Positions 1-9,800 of a DNA stretch of 64,000 nt are shown piece after piece. Numbering within the stretch: position 1 is the first letter of the stretch; the number at the start of each line of letters is the position of its first letter. A program made the position numbers and the translations under genes. The notes beneath the pieces were generated by a model. That model did no database searches and had not been told where the DNA came from. It saw only the letters and a program-made list of their open reading frames with translations. Source of the stretch: Symsagittifera roscoffensis. Lineage: Eukaryota > Xenacoelomorpha > Acoela > Convolutidae. The stretch spans positions 75,973,617 to 76,037,616 of the forward strand of contig NC_087063.1 of NCBI RefSeq assembly GCF_963678635.1. The letters are read 5' to 3'.

Positions 1-104
1 TGTCTAGCTGTTATGTGTTGACCTCTAGTTCACTCTCTTATTTATGCGAACTAGAATACAGTCAATTGAGTATTTAACAGCCATCGTTTTATCAATCCTT
101 GTTA
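1..104 (+). repeat. 3' end of 5' LTR
   Basis: Identical to 5851-5954 except for one G/A difference near base 53. The match ends at the GTTA at 101-104; after it the sequences diverge, primer-binding-like sequence here and genomic flank there. One mismatch in 104 points to a fairly recent insertion. Confidence 0.93.
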
Positions 105-120
105 TGGTGCAGCCAGTGGA
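105..120 (+). promoter_or_regulatory. Primer binding site candidate
   Basis: TGGTGCAGCCAGTGGA follows the LTR end with no spacer. It begins TGG, complementary to the CCA end of a tRNA, as expected for a minus-strand primer site. The tRNA species is not identified. An ATG at 104-106 overlaps the LTR/PBS junction. Confidence 0.6.
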
Positions 121-1030
121 TGGAGGGGGGAAAACCCCCTTGGAATTGTGGCCTTCTGGCCTCCGAATCAGGCGGAACCACAACTCTTATGGGAACACTG
201 GAAACAAAGATTTCATTGGGCGATGGTGGCGAAACATGGACTAGTCTCGTCGGAGTATTACTTTGCATCGACATTAACTGAAGCACAGATTACTGACCTG
301 GGTGACATTGGTGGAAAACCACGGGCAGAAGGTGAACGTACACTGATATCGAATCTGTACTTATGCCTGGGACACGAGGGACAGAGAGCCTTGCATAATC
401 AGCATCCACATTTAGATATGGAAACAATACGATACCCACGTTTTTGGATACCTGTGTAGCTCTTTTTCAGAAAGAGCGAAACGAAACGTACGAGATGTAC
501 CAGATGTTGTCGAGGAAACAAAAAGAGGGTGAAAGCTGAGAATCGTTCTATGCAGAACTTAGTGGAATGGCGGCAAGATGCAATTTGGGCACCCAGGAGC
601 GGAAAATGGTGAGAGACATATTTATTTTCAACATGAGGAACAGGGACGCGCAGAACGAGCTGTGTAGGGAAACTAAAACCCCGGAGGAAGCATTGAGAAT
701 CGCAATGTCATATGAAAGAGGAGACAAGTACGCAAAGAGTTACAAGGGCGTCGCATCCGGTTCCACGGGAATGGCGTATCCATCGCCAGGGGGTTCCCTG
801 CAGATCAAAACGGAACCAATCAGCAATATTCGTGGATCCAGGGGACGAGGAGTGCCAAGGGGACGGGGTCAATATCCAAATCGTGGAGGAGGTCGAAGAC
901 AAGAACGAATGCATGAGCGAAGATGTTACAATTGCGATCAACCGAACTTCACCCCAGAACAACGACAACGATGCCCAGCAAGAGCCGTCACATGCAATTT
1001 TTGCAAAAAGATCGGGCACTTTGAGAGGAC

Positions 1031-4000
1031 TTGCCGGGGAAAACGACAATCCAGGGGGGACAACCGGTTAGATTAATCCAAGGGGATGAGCTATTCGAGG
1101 AAGAAGATACCACCTCGGATGACGTGAGGCCCCAAGTTGCGGCAAATTCAGTAGGTTTCGTTAAACGAGAACACCACAGCTGGTCATCAGAAAGTTCAGA
1201 CGACTACATGGTTATGGCAATTAGACGGAAGAAGGAAACAGTATTGAAATTTGCCGGACCTAAACTCAAAATATACATTAATGGGCACCCGATGAACATT
1301 TGGATCGACAGTGGATCGCCGATATCCATTTTAACACTAGAAGATTTGAGGAGAACAGTGGGAAGAGCGGGAATTAATTTAAAACAGGATGACACTGACG
1401 ATGACGAATTACGGGATTACAGTAACAATCGGATCAAGATGTTGGGCAGGATGGAACTCGAGTTAGCATCAAACGGCTGGAAGACGAAAGCAGAAGTCCG
1501 AGTCATTGGGGGGACCAGACCATCCATCGTGGGACTTGATTTGATGGGGAAACTCGGACTCCAGTTGATGCAAGCAGATCCAAGGGGGGAAGTCATGAAT
1601 ATCCAGGGGACGGAAGACAATTCATGCAATGAGGGGCACGACGAACCGGAGGATGAGCAGATGGATCAATGGCAATTATACTTCAGTAAGCTATTCCCAA
1701 AACTTTTTACTAGAGTTGGAAAAATTAGGAACTACAAGGTTCAAGCAGAATTTTTCAAAAATTTTGTACCAGTGCAGCAGAAGGGGCGGAGAGTGCCGGT
1801 AACGCTCCAAGAAAAGGTGGACAAGGAAATTGATAAGCTATTAACCCAGGGACATATAGAAAAGTTGAAAGAGTGTTCGGATCGATATTTTGTTTCTCCG
1901 ATCGTCATCACCGTTAAAAAAGACGGGTCCGTAAAGTTAGCATTGGAATCTCGAGAGCTTAATAAACAAGTTCATAAAAACAAATACCAAATGCCAAATA
2001 TAGAAAAACTTGTAGATACAATAGGACAACTTATTTCCGAGAAAAAACAAGGGGAGGTGTACTTTACTACGATGGATCTAACGTACGCGTATGGGCAACT
2101 ACCGCTTAGTGAAGAAACAAGCGTGCACTGTAACTTTTCTTTGGTGGGCGGACGGTCGACAGGAACATACCGATTCCGAACAGGGTTTTACGGGCTAACG
2201 TCCATGCCGGCAGAGTTCCAACGAGTAATGGACTCAATTTTGAACGAATTCCCACAAGCGAACGCGTTTATTGATGATATTTTGGTTACAACCAAGGGAA
2301 CGGAAGTAGAACATATCTCCTTGGTTGAAAAGATCCTCAGGAAACTAAACCGCAAAAACATATCGCTGAAATTACCAAAATGCGAGTTTGCGAAACGAAA
2401 ATGCGAGTGGCTTGGTCATCGTATAACCGAAACGGGGGTTACGCCGCTTAAACGCAAAACATCGCCGATAGACGCATTAAAGGCTCCTAAAACAGTCACT
2501 CAATTGAAATCATTTATGGGCTCAATCCACAGCTTGCATAAATATTTACCAGCGATAGCGGAGATGTCAGCTCCATTAAGGCCACTTCTCAGCAAGAAAA
2601 ACGAATATAACTGGACCGCGGAATGTGAAAATGCTTTCCAAAACATTAAATTGGGGGTAGCAAACATAGTTGAAATAAAACATTTTGATATTCATAAAGA
2701 CATTAGAGTTGTTTGCGATGCAAGTCATAATGGCCTTGGAGCGGTTTTAGAGCAATTGGGTACAGAAGGGTGGCGCCCTATCTCCTTTGCATCACGATTC
2801 TTAAACGCAGCCGAGAAAAAATATTCCACTAACGAGCTTGAAATGCTGGCGGTGGTATGGGGGGCCGAGTATTTCAGAAACTACATTTTAGGAAGATCCT
2901 TTACAGTTATCACGGACCATAAGGCCCTAATTTCATTACTTAACGGAAATAACAAGAAAAACAAAACACTCTTTTCAAGACTGACACGTTGGCTAGACAG
3001 ACTGATTCCTTTTGACTTTGTAATAGAACACAAACCGGGCGCCAAGATCGGATTAGCAGATTACTTGTCAAGGCATCCTAGTGAACTCCCTAAACCGATA
3101 AGTCAATATGATAATTTGTTCACCGTGGCAAAAATCGCTTCAATTAAAAAATCCCTTGGTTTCACAAATGATTTAAAACCCCTTGGTGAACGAAATTATC
3201 AGGATATTAAAGAAACTAGTTGTAAACAGTCTAGACGGTTTTCATCCAATCAAAAGCGAGAACGGATAACATGCCTACAAACAGCGACGGTTGAGGGCGG
3301 AAAGTCATGCGTGAAGACACCGACCAATAGGAAACAATCAATTTGCATAACGCGTAAATCAAAGAAATCCGAGGGACATTCAGTGTGCTCTATATATTGT
3401 TCCCTTGGAAGACGGTTAAATTGGCCTACATCAAATAATTCAAACAAAATGGATAGCGACTCTAATTGTTCTTTCCCACTATTTGAAATTGAAAATGTTG
3501 AAAATGTTAAAATTGATTCCCAAACTAACTCTCCGAATATACTACAACCTCAGATCAACTCTCCGCTTAGATTAGATGAAAATCTATTGAGTAGCGATGA
3601 AATAACTGTCATTAACCCTGAAATTGTTGCAATTACTAAAAAAACACGGGATTCAAAAATTAATACAGTACTTTCTATACCTTCGAAATTTCCAGGCGAG
3701 CTCTTTCCTACCGTTAACCCGAATCAGCAAATTATGTCTATCATTCCCCGTGATTGCAAGGTTATCAAGAAATTCCAAGCGTTACCAGAACTATTTAATT
3801 TAGAATTTGTTGCCTCAAACATACCGGCGGATGTGAACTTAGTACGAGTAAAAGAAGCATTGGAGAAGAAGGTTAACTTGAAAGAAGAACTCCTGAAGAT
3901 TGCGAAGTACTGGGCCCAATACGCAAACGATTTGTCATTACGGGACGATTGTGTGTGGTTGGATGAACGGCTGGTCATTCCTTTGCCATTACAAGTCCCA

Positions 4001-4135
4001 ATTGAGTCGCGGATACATTATTACCATCACAGTAAAAGAAACATGTATGAAGCAGCGCGTGACGTCTGGTATCCCTACATGTACCGCAGTTTGGCAGCAA
4101 AGGCCACGTACTTTGCAATGCACGGAAGCGGGTAA
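1031..4135 (+). CDS. pol: Pol: protease, reverse transcriptase, RNase H and integrase N-terminus
   Basis: This is a 1034-codon frame, probably entered by -1 frameshifting from Gag rather than from the codon at 1031. The retropepsin motif WIDSG has its Asp at about residue 93. The RT has motif A in FTTMDLTYAYGQLPL near 2070 and the catalytic FIDD near 2270. RNase H follows with Asp in VVCDASHNGLGA, Glu in TNELEMLAVVW and Asp in VITDHKAL. A long low-complexity linker (about 3100-3700) leads to the integrase zinc-binding region with His residues near 4018-4030. The frame closes just where the CxxC pair should be: the position expected for the first Cys reads Phe and the second lies in another frame. 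PR, RT and RNase H look complete. Confidence 0.92.
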   Translation: MPGKTTIQGGQPVRLIQGDELFEEEDTTSDDVRPQVAANSVGFVKREHHSWSSESSDDYMVMAIRRKKETVLKFAGPKLKIYINGHPMNIWIDSGSPISILTLEDLRRTVGRAGINLKQDDTDDDELRDYSNNRIKMLGRMELELASNGWKTKAEVRVIGGTRPSIVGLDLMGKLGLQLMQADPRGEVMNIQGTEDNSCNEGHDEPEDEQMDQWQLYFSKLFPKLFTRVGKIRNYKVQAEFFKNFVPVQQKGRRVPVTLQEKVDKEIDKLLTQGHIEKLKECSDRYFVSPIVITVKKDGSVKLALESRELNKQVHKNKYQMPNIEKLVDTIGQLISEKKQGEVYFTTMDLTYAYGQLPLSEETSVHCNFSLVGGRSTGTYRFRTGFYGLTSMPAEFQRVMDSILNEFPQANAFIDDILVTTKGTEVEHISLVEKILRKLNRKNISLKLPKCEFAKRKCEWLGHRITETGVTPLKRKTSPIDALKAPKTVTQLKSFMGSIHSLHKYLPAIAEMSAPLRPLLSKKNEYNWTAECENAFQNIKLGVANIVEIKHFDIHKDIRVVCDASHNGLGAVLEQLGTEGWRPISFASRFLNAAEKKYSTNELEMLAVVWGAEYFRNYILGRSFTVITDHKALISLLNGNNKKNKTLFSRLTRWLDRLIPFDFVIEHKPGAKIGLADYLSRHPSELPKPISQYDNLFTVAKIASIKKSLGFTNDLKPLGERNYQDIKETSCKQSRRFSSNQKRERITCLQTATVEGGKSCVKTPTNRKQSICITRKSKKSEGHSVCSIYCSLGRRLNWPTSNNSNKMDSDSNCSFPLFEIENVENVKIDSQTNSPNILQPQINSPLRLDENLLSSDEITVINPEIVAITKKTRDSKINTVLSIPSKFPGELFPTVNPNQQIMSIIPRDCKVIKKFQALPELFNLEFVASNIPADVNLVRVKEALEKKVNLKEELLKIAKYWAQYANDLSLRDDCVWLDERLVIPLPLQVPIESRIHYYHHSKRNMYEAARDVWYPYMYRSLAAKATYFAMHGSG
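1037..1043 (+). promoter_or_regulatory. -1 ribosomal frameshift slippery site
   Basis: GGGAAAA sits in Gag frame as G GGA AAA, matching the X XXY YYZ heptamer. A -1 slip reads GGG AAA ACG, which is exactly the Pol frame, open from there for over 1000 codons. It lies 31 bases before the Gag stop, inside the overlap. I did not establish a downstream pseudoknot. Confidence 0.7.
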
Positions 4136-4706
4136 GAACCTAAAATCGTTATTACCCAAGGGAGACATGTGGAAGGTCCCTGAACCAAGGGAACCCAATG
4201 AATGTATACTGTTGGATTTCTGGGGGCCAATAAATTACTTAAACGAGAGTAAGAAATATGTCTTGGTTGCTACGGACCGCTTCTCAAGGTGGCCATCAGC
4301 AATGGTTACTACCACTAACACGTCAGATAAAGTCTTAAAATTCCTCGATAAAAACATAACTCATCATGGAGTACCTCGGAAAATCCACGTTGATCAGGGA
4401 TCATGTTTTACATCTAATAAATTTAAAAGCTTCTGTAACAACGAAGGCATCGAGCTAATGTACTCCCCAGTGAATGATCATCGAGGCACGGGGTCCGTTG
4501 AACGGACAATAGGAAGTTTGAAGAATTTTGTCCTAACATATGCGACTGAAAAAGAGCATAAGTCTCTAGAATCTATGGTCGATAAAGCGCTAGGCGCCCT
4601 ACGATTTTCCAAAAATGCAACTACTAAATTAACACCTTTTGAAGCTCACCACGGCCGGGAGGCCAACACCGTTTTACGAAATCTTACGAAAAAACCAAGT
4701 TTGTAA
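4110..4706 (+). pseudogene. Integrase DDE core, shifted frame
   Basis: Continues Pol in frame 3 after a shift near 4115. QCTEAGKNLK supplies the second zinc-ligand Cys. The catalytic core is recognisable: first Asp in LLDFWGP, second Asp in HVDQGSCFTS, Glu in GSVERTIGSLK, with the expected spacing for a retroviral-type integrase. The frame then meets TAA at 4704-4706, while similar sequence carries on. The core residues are intact; only the reading frame is broken. The shift may be a real indel or a sequence error. Confidence 0.85.
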
Positions 4707-5644
4707 AATTTGAATTGGAAGAACGTCTTAAAACAAAAATGTTTGTGTTTAGACGAAAATGATCCTGAGATGAGTAAAATTGCATTCCCTCAGCACTCGA
4801 ATTGGGAGGAAAGGTCCGATTTGAAATACGCTCCAGCTTTAAGAAGGGCCCCTATCATGCTTGATAGCGATCAGCAAATGGATAAATTCAGCTAAATCGG
4901 TATAAATTTATAAAATCCAATGTAATCTCTGAATCCGAACATACTATCAAGCTAAAAAACGGATCTGTTCTTAGGAAAAGTGCAGTGGCAGTAAAACCAA
5001 AACCCAACCTTCCCAAGAAACGGAAGCCGGCTACGCTCATGGAGATGTTAACGAGCGCAAAGAAAGGGGCAGTCGAGAGCCCGAAATCAAAGAGAGCAAA
5101 GGCCATGCAAAACGTATCAGTAGCCACCTTCCAGTCCGACAGTTCGGATAGTGAAGATTACCAGCCATTAAATATTATCCTTGCAAGATTACCGATAGAA
5201 GTGTTAGCAAGACACGAAGCGATTGCGGCGGGACAAGGCCCAAGCGGCAGTACAGCAGTAGCAGAACGTGGAACGGGAGCAAAAGCAAAATCAAGAGTGA
5301 CGAGAGCGAAGCGAGGAAAAGGGGGTCAAGAAAAACAAGTAAAGGGGAGCCAGGAACGACCGGCGTTAGTTGCGAGAGAGTGCTTTGTGAATAGTAGCCA
5401 AGAAGAAGACGTCGAATCTGGCAGTCAAAGTGAAAGCTCGGGAACCAGAAGGAGTACTAGAAGAAGAAAGCCAGTAGATAAAATGGGAGAAGTCATGATT
5501 GAAAATATCCAGGGGGCGGAACAAAAAGGAAAACATCCAGGGGAGAAGGAAAATGAACCTTACTTTAAAACTCATTCAAAAACTCATTACCCAGGGAGAG
5601 GGATGGCCATAAGCCTAAAACTCAAGTTTGTTGTATCGTTTTAG
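4707..5644 (+). pseudogene. Integrase C-terminal region and basic tail
   Basis: The piece after the TAA at 4704 stays in frame 3 to 4895. A second shift near 4880-4893 moves to frame 2, which is open from about 4895 to 5644. Frame 2 begins with a short beta-rich stretch (HTIKLKNGSVLRKS), then a Lys/Arg- and Ser-rich tail with RRSTRRRKPVDK, a pattern common at the ends of Ty3/gypsy integrases. The track start at 4985 is a GTG inside this frame, not a real start. The basic tail probably binds DNA or enters the nucleus; that is inference. Confidence 0.72.
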
Positions 5645-5657
5645 TTGAGGCGGCAGG
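5643..5657 (+). promoter_or_regulatory. Polypurine tract candidate
   Basis: AGTTGAGGCGGCAGG lies directly before the probable 3' LTR start, where the plus-strand primer tract is expected. It has two pyrimidine interruptions. Confidence 0.5.
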
Positions 5658-5658
5658 T

Positions 5659-5954
5659 TGAAGGTTTAATTATTATATTAAATTTAAATTACTATGTATT
5701 TAAATTTTACATCCATACGGAAATGTCAGGGGCTACAATATGTTCAGTTGTTAATCATCTTAGCTGCTATTCTTTATTTACTTATCTCTGAGATTTCTCA
5801 TACTTTAATTAAGTGTGAGTTTGGTACCTGCCTGTCAATCAACTTAGAACTGTCTAGCTGTTATGTGTTGACCTCTAGTTCACTCTCTTATTTATGCGAA
5901 CTAAAATACAGTCAATTGAGTATTTAACAGCCATCGTTTTATCAATCCTTGTTA
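5659..5954 (+). repeat. 3' LTR
   Basis: The right end at 5954 is fixed by the match to 1-104. The left end is inferred at TG after the purine tract, giving about 296 bp; the missing part of the 5' LTR prevents confirmation. Flanking genomic sequence begins at 5955. Confidence 0.75.
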
Positions 5955-6473
5955 GAAGACCAAATATGTTTGTCATAACCTAATTTGTTCGTGTGTCAGT
6001 TTTCATAACAATCGAACAAAGTAAACAAATTTTTACGTCTAAAATTTTGCAGGTGGGGGAGAGGGGAGGAAAAAGAACCAAAAAAGGATCAAATTAACGT
6101 CGTCCCCAATTACTATAGACCACGTTATAAGAACTTCCTCTTCAACGTTTAATTTACAAACAAACTGGCCCAGCGCTTCCTGTAAAATGCTCAATTCTGA
6201 CTGGCTGAAAAAACCAGCTCTGAACCAATCAGTGTTCAACTGTTAGTTAATCATGGGATCAGACACAATTTGCGTAACTTAGTTTTCAATTTGAACACAT
6301 ATTTTTTTCTTACAATATTTATACCTTAGTTTTTCGAATTAGGTTTGTTGAAAAGCGACTTTAGAGGTCGTAACTTTGGTTGATTTTGGATCTCTATGGG
6401 TCTGCTTTTTAAGTTGTCTGCTTTCTGCTATCTAAACAAGTGATATTTTTGTACCTTTGCGCGTCTCTTCTGA
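5955..6473. other. Noncoding stretch between gypsy element and GPCR
   Basis: AT-rich sequence, including the presumed 3' untranslated region of the minus-strand GPCR near 6300-6473. I see no clear polyadenylation signal or other gene. Confidence 0.5.
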
Positions 6474-6840
6474 TTAATCATTTACCCGACGTTGCATTTG
6501 GCATAAAAATTGCAACGAATGCAATTGATGTTTCAGTTGTCCCCGAAATCCACTGTTCTGAATGATCAAAAGCAGTAAAACAATCGGCATATTCAATGCG
6601 GCAAGGATAAACGATAAATTTCTTATTAGTTTTGTAAGTAGAATATTTTCGTAAAAGTTAAGCCCGGTTGCAAAACTGCCGGTTTCGACTGATCTTGCGA
6701 CAAAAATTAGAATTAATCGGACGACTGAAAATGTAAAAAACGCTATGCTGCATAAAATAGACCCGGTCGTCATCGTTTTCTCGATTTGCCATTCCTCGTT
6801 TGAAATTTGCTCCATTTCACGTAGTTCTGTGGTCATTTTC
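6474..6840 (-). CDS. GPCR exon 3 (TM6, TM7, C-tail)
   Basis: Starts after TTTTTTGCAG and completes the split Arg210 codon. It encodes an intracellular loop 3 rich in Glu, TM6 without the usual CWxP, TM7 (LNMPIV) and a short tail with FRGQLK as helix 8, ending at TAA. The receptor's activation motifs in TM6 and TM7 are unusual, so it may be divergent or weakly G-protein coupled. Confidence 0.85.
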
Positions 6841-9800
6841 CTGCAAAAAAAAATTAATTTCAAACATTTTTTTTCTTATCAATTTCAGGCCCTTTTTTCT
6901 CCACCTGCGAATTAATACAAGTACAACTTTTGATTAGATTGCCCGAATATTAAAAAGGTAGCACGTGGACTTATTAGATAATGAAAAAAAAAACATATTA
7001 AGCCATCATATTCAAAACAGAGGGAAAAAGTTATAATTCCAAAAGCTAGTCGTTTTTATGGCTCTTTTCCAGTTCCCCCCTTCAAATTCAATTTTGAAAA
7101 GTTTATTTAACGTTATCATAATGCAATGAAATTTGGCGTGGTGAACAAATTGACAACTGTGAACAGATATGTTCTTCATACTGTACAGCTTAACATCACG
7201 CATTTAGCCGTAATAATACGTAAAACAAACAAAAACCTTGGTATTACGAAAGGGGGACTGGAAAAGAGCCGTTTTTATGAGTCAACCGTCACAAATTGGC
7301 AGTAAAAACCTCATTACCAATTTTCACGGCAGAACTATCATTATAAAATTAACTGGTGGGGTACCGAAGGAAAAAATCGCCGCCGAATTTTAGAAATTGA
7401 AAAAGTCAGTCAGAATTGTTTCTTCAAAAAGATCACAGAAGTTGCGAAAATTACAATAAAACAAACGAATCTGGGGTTTTGAAATCAACATGAGGCGATA
7501 AAGCAATCAAATTGATACGCGTTTTTGAAACCCGAGACACGTCACAAACTGTTCAAGAAAATAAACAGCTCGTGACGTGTCCCCCCTATTGCGTATATAG
7601 GAAGGGTTAGGTATCATAGGGGGACAGTTAAAGAGATCTAGGAAAAGTCCTGAGGGTATCGACCCGAATTGCGCCCACCGTCAGGCGACACGAGATGTGA
7701 AAACTAATATTCTACTAGTTTTGGTTTTCGATAGCCACGCTCAATCGGATTGGTTAAGTTGTTTAACCATTCGGTCTCTTTATCGTCTGAAGTGCTACTA
7801 ATCAATATTGAATGTTTCACATGGTGTTTTTTGAAATTATGAAAAATTCTCTGAACAAGTTTGATTGTTTGACGTGGAGTTTCTTGGAATAATCAAAAAT
7901 TCTCTAACCAACAGAAACTTTTGCATTTTCCCATACCATTTTGTATGCCAGGTCAAGTGAGCTGTGGAACTGTTTTCGTCTAGTTACGATACGCAAAAGC
8001 TTCTTAGTATGCTACAGTTCTATCTGGAATAACTCACAGAAAGACAAAAAATGACACAATAAATTCTAAAAAAAAAATACTCATTTCAAAATGGCTTTCT
8101 TATAACTAACACTCAACGCGGACAAGTAACTCAAATTACAGTGTAATTCATAACCTATGAGACTTTTGAAAACTTTAATTGTAAAAACGTAAAGTTAAAA
8201 TCTGGATTCTTATACATTTTAAGAAGAAATTTCAATTCTTTTGAAAGAACATTTTTTAAGAACAGTTTCCAAAAATGAAGCGCGTGTTTGCATATTGTTC
8301 ACGCAACGTATTATGATATCAGCTTTTTTCTGCATGTTGGATCTGGATTGCAACAAAAAATGACTTTAAGATTTGCAGCTGAAGAATTTGATTATAGCTG
8401 GACAGCGCGACATGCCACATTACCCTGACCGTTTTGCAGTAATTAAGGAAGATTTTCGACGATCAATATATAAATCATCGTGCAAAAATTTTTCAGCCTG
8501 CCCAAAAACTGGATCTGTACCCTTAGATTATTGGTTTCGGGGTTTTCTATTAGCATCGACTCACCTCGAAAACCCTTATACAGTTAATGAACTGATGTTA
8601 TGCATCAAAAATTTTTGCACTAAAATCTCACAAAATCAAGTTTTAGCGCACAGTATCAATGCGCAAGGAAGCGCATAATAAAATGACAAAAAATTTTGCA
8701 CAAAACATTTTCAGCATCTATTAAAATGATTGTATAAAAATAAATTCAAAAATTCACATCTTACCTTCAACTTTGTAAAAGATTATATAAATATGTCAAT
8801 ACAGTTAGAAGAAACTGCTTTTTTAAAAATCTCGTAGGTTGTGAGACAACCTGCATATACTCTGTTTGTGTCTATGAAATGTCAGCATCAAATGTATGAA
8901 TAAATGGTGATCATTTAATCTCTATACAATTTCAAAAAATGATTGTAAAAAAACTTTGGACAAAATTCTGCGGCTGTTTGAACTAATTAAATCAGTCTGG
9001 CCGTAGAAATAACAATTTTTTAGTTTTTTGAAAAGAAATGTACCTCAAAAAATTTCAATATAAAAAAACTGCATGACAAGTTTTTTTAAATGGATGCAAA
9101 AACTTTCAGAATTTTTTTTCAGTTTCAAAATTACTTCTCTGCTCAAACAACCAATTTTCAAAAAAAAAACTATAACGTAGTTAAGGCTGAACTTCTGATC
9201 CAAATGAATTTTTGAGTGCACTGAAGATTACCATTTTTTTATTTTTTTTTATGGTAAGATGAAATTTAAACTGTCCAAAAAATAGGCCAGAGTTTTCAAG
9301 CAATGTTTTTAGCTATAATCCTGGGTAAAATTTAACTCAATACTTTTCTTGACGAATTTTCTAATGCACTTCAGCTGTGCGATTCTTGCCACTAAATCGA
9401 TTGGTTTTTTATACAAAAAAAAACGTATCATACAATTTTTCGTTTATAGAAAACAATTTTCATACATGAAAAAATGCTAATCGTACGGTTTTAATACAAT
9501 TTTTTGTGCGTATAAAATTCTACGAAAGTGTATGATAAGTATTTTTCCATACTTGACAATTTTATGACTAGCATTTTTGGTCAAAATTTCCAAAATTTGG
9601 TGATATTTTTTTAGGTCAACCAAATTTCTTTTCTGAGCTCTCCTAAATAACTATCAAGACCCCATTTTGACCAAATTTTCTGCGCTGCAGGCAAAATTTT
9701 GAAAAAACAGGTCAAAACAGGCCAATTTTTGACCGAAAAATCTCGTTTTTTCGGCGTGCGCTCCCCCCTCAAAATTGAAATATATTTGCACCGAAGGTGG

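Larger units (their letters stand above)
104..1076 (+). pseudogene. gag: Gag polyprotein, frame-broken
   Basis: Two pieces in different frames make up Gag. The first, open in frame 1 to 459, carries a capsid-like N-terminus with the WEHWKQRF pattern seen in many gypsy Gags; it has no ATG of its own, while an ATG at 104 is in frame 2, so one shift near the start is likely. The second, 567-1076 in frame 3, has the capsid end, a Gly/Arg-rich linker and a CCHC knuckle (CNFCKKIGHFERTC), the RNA-binding nucleocapsid mark. The join between the pieces near 455-566 needs another frame change. The frame ends at TAG/TAA context 1074-1076, overlapping Pol by about 40 bases. Confidence 0.8.
1..5954 (+). 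mobile_element. Ty3/gypsy LTR retrotransposon, 5' LTR cut by window start
   Basis: The first 104 bases recur at 5851-5954 with one mismatch, so they are the ends of the two LTRs. Between them, in order, lie a Gag fragment, CCHC knuckle, retropepsin (IDSG), reverse transcriptase (FIDD), RNase H, integrase zinc-binding region, DDE core and a basic integrase tail. This is the Ty3/gypsy order with integrase last. No envelope frame is seen. Gag has a frame change, integrase has two frame changes and one in-frame stop, so this copy is probably inactive unless those are sequence errors. The start of the 5' LTR and the upstream target duplication are outside the window. Confidence 0.93.

Noticed and set aside
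8373-8678. 101-codon plus-strand frame in GPCR intron 2
   Set aside because: No domain, no splice logic, and such lengths occur by chance.
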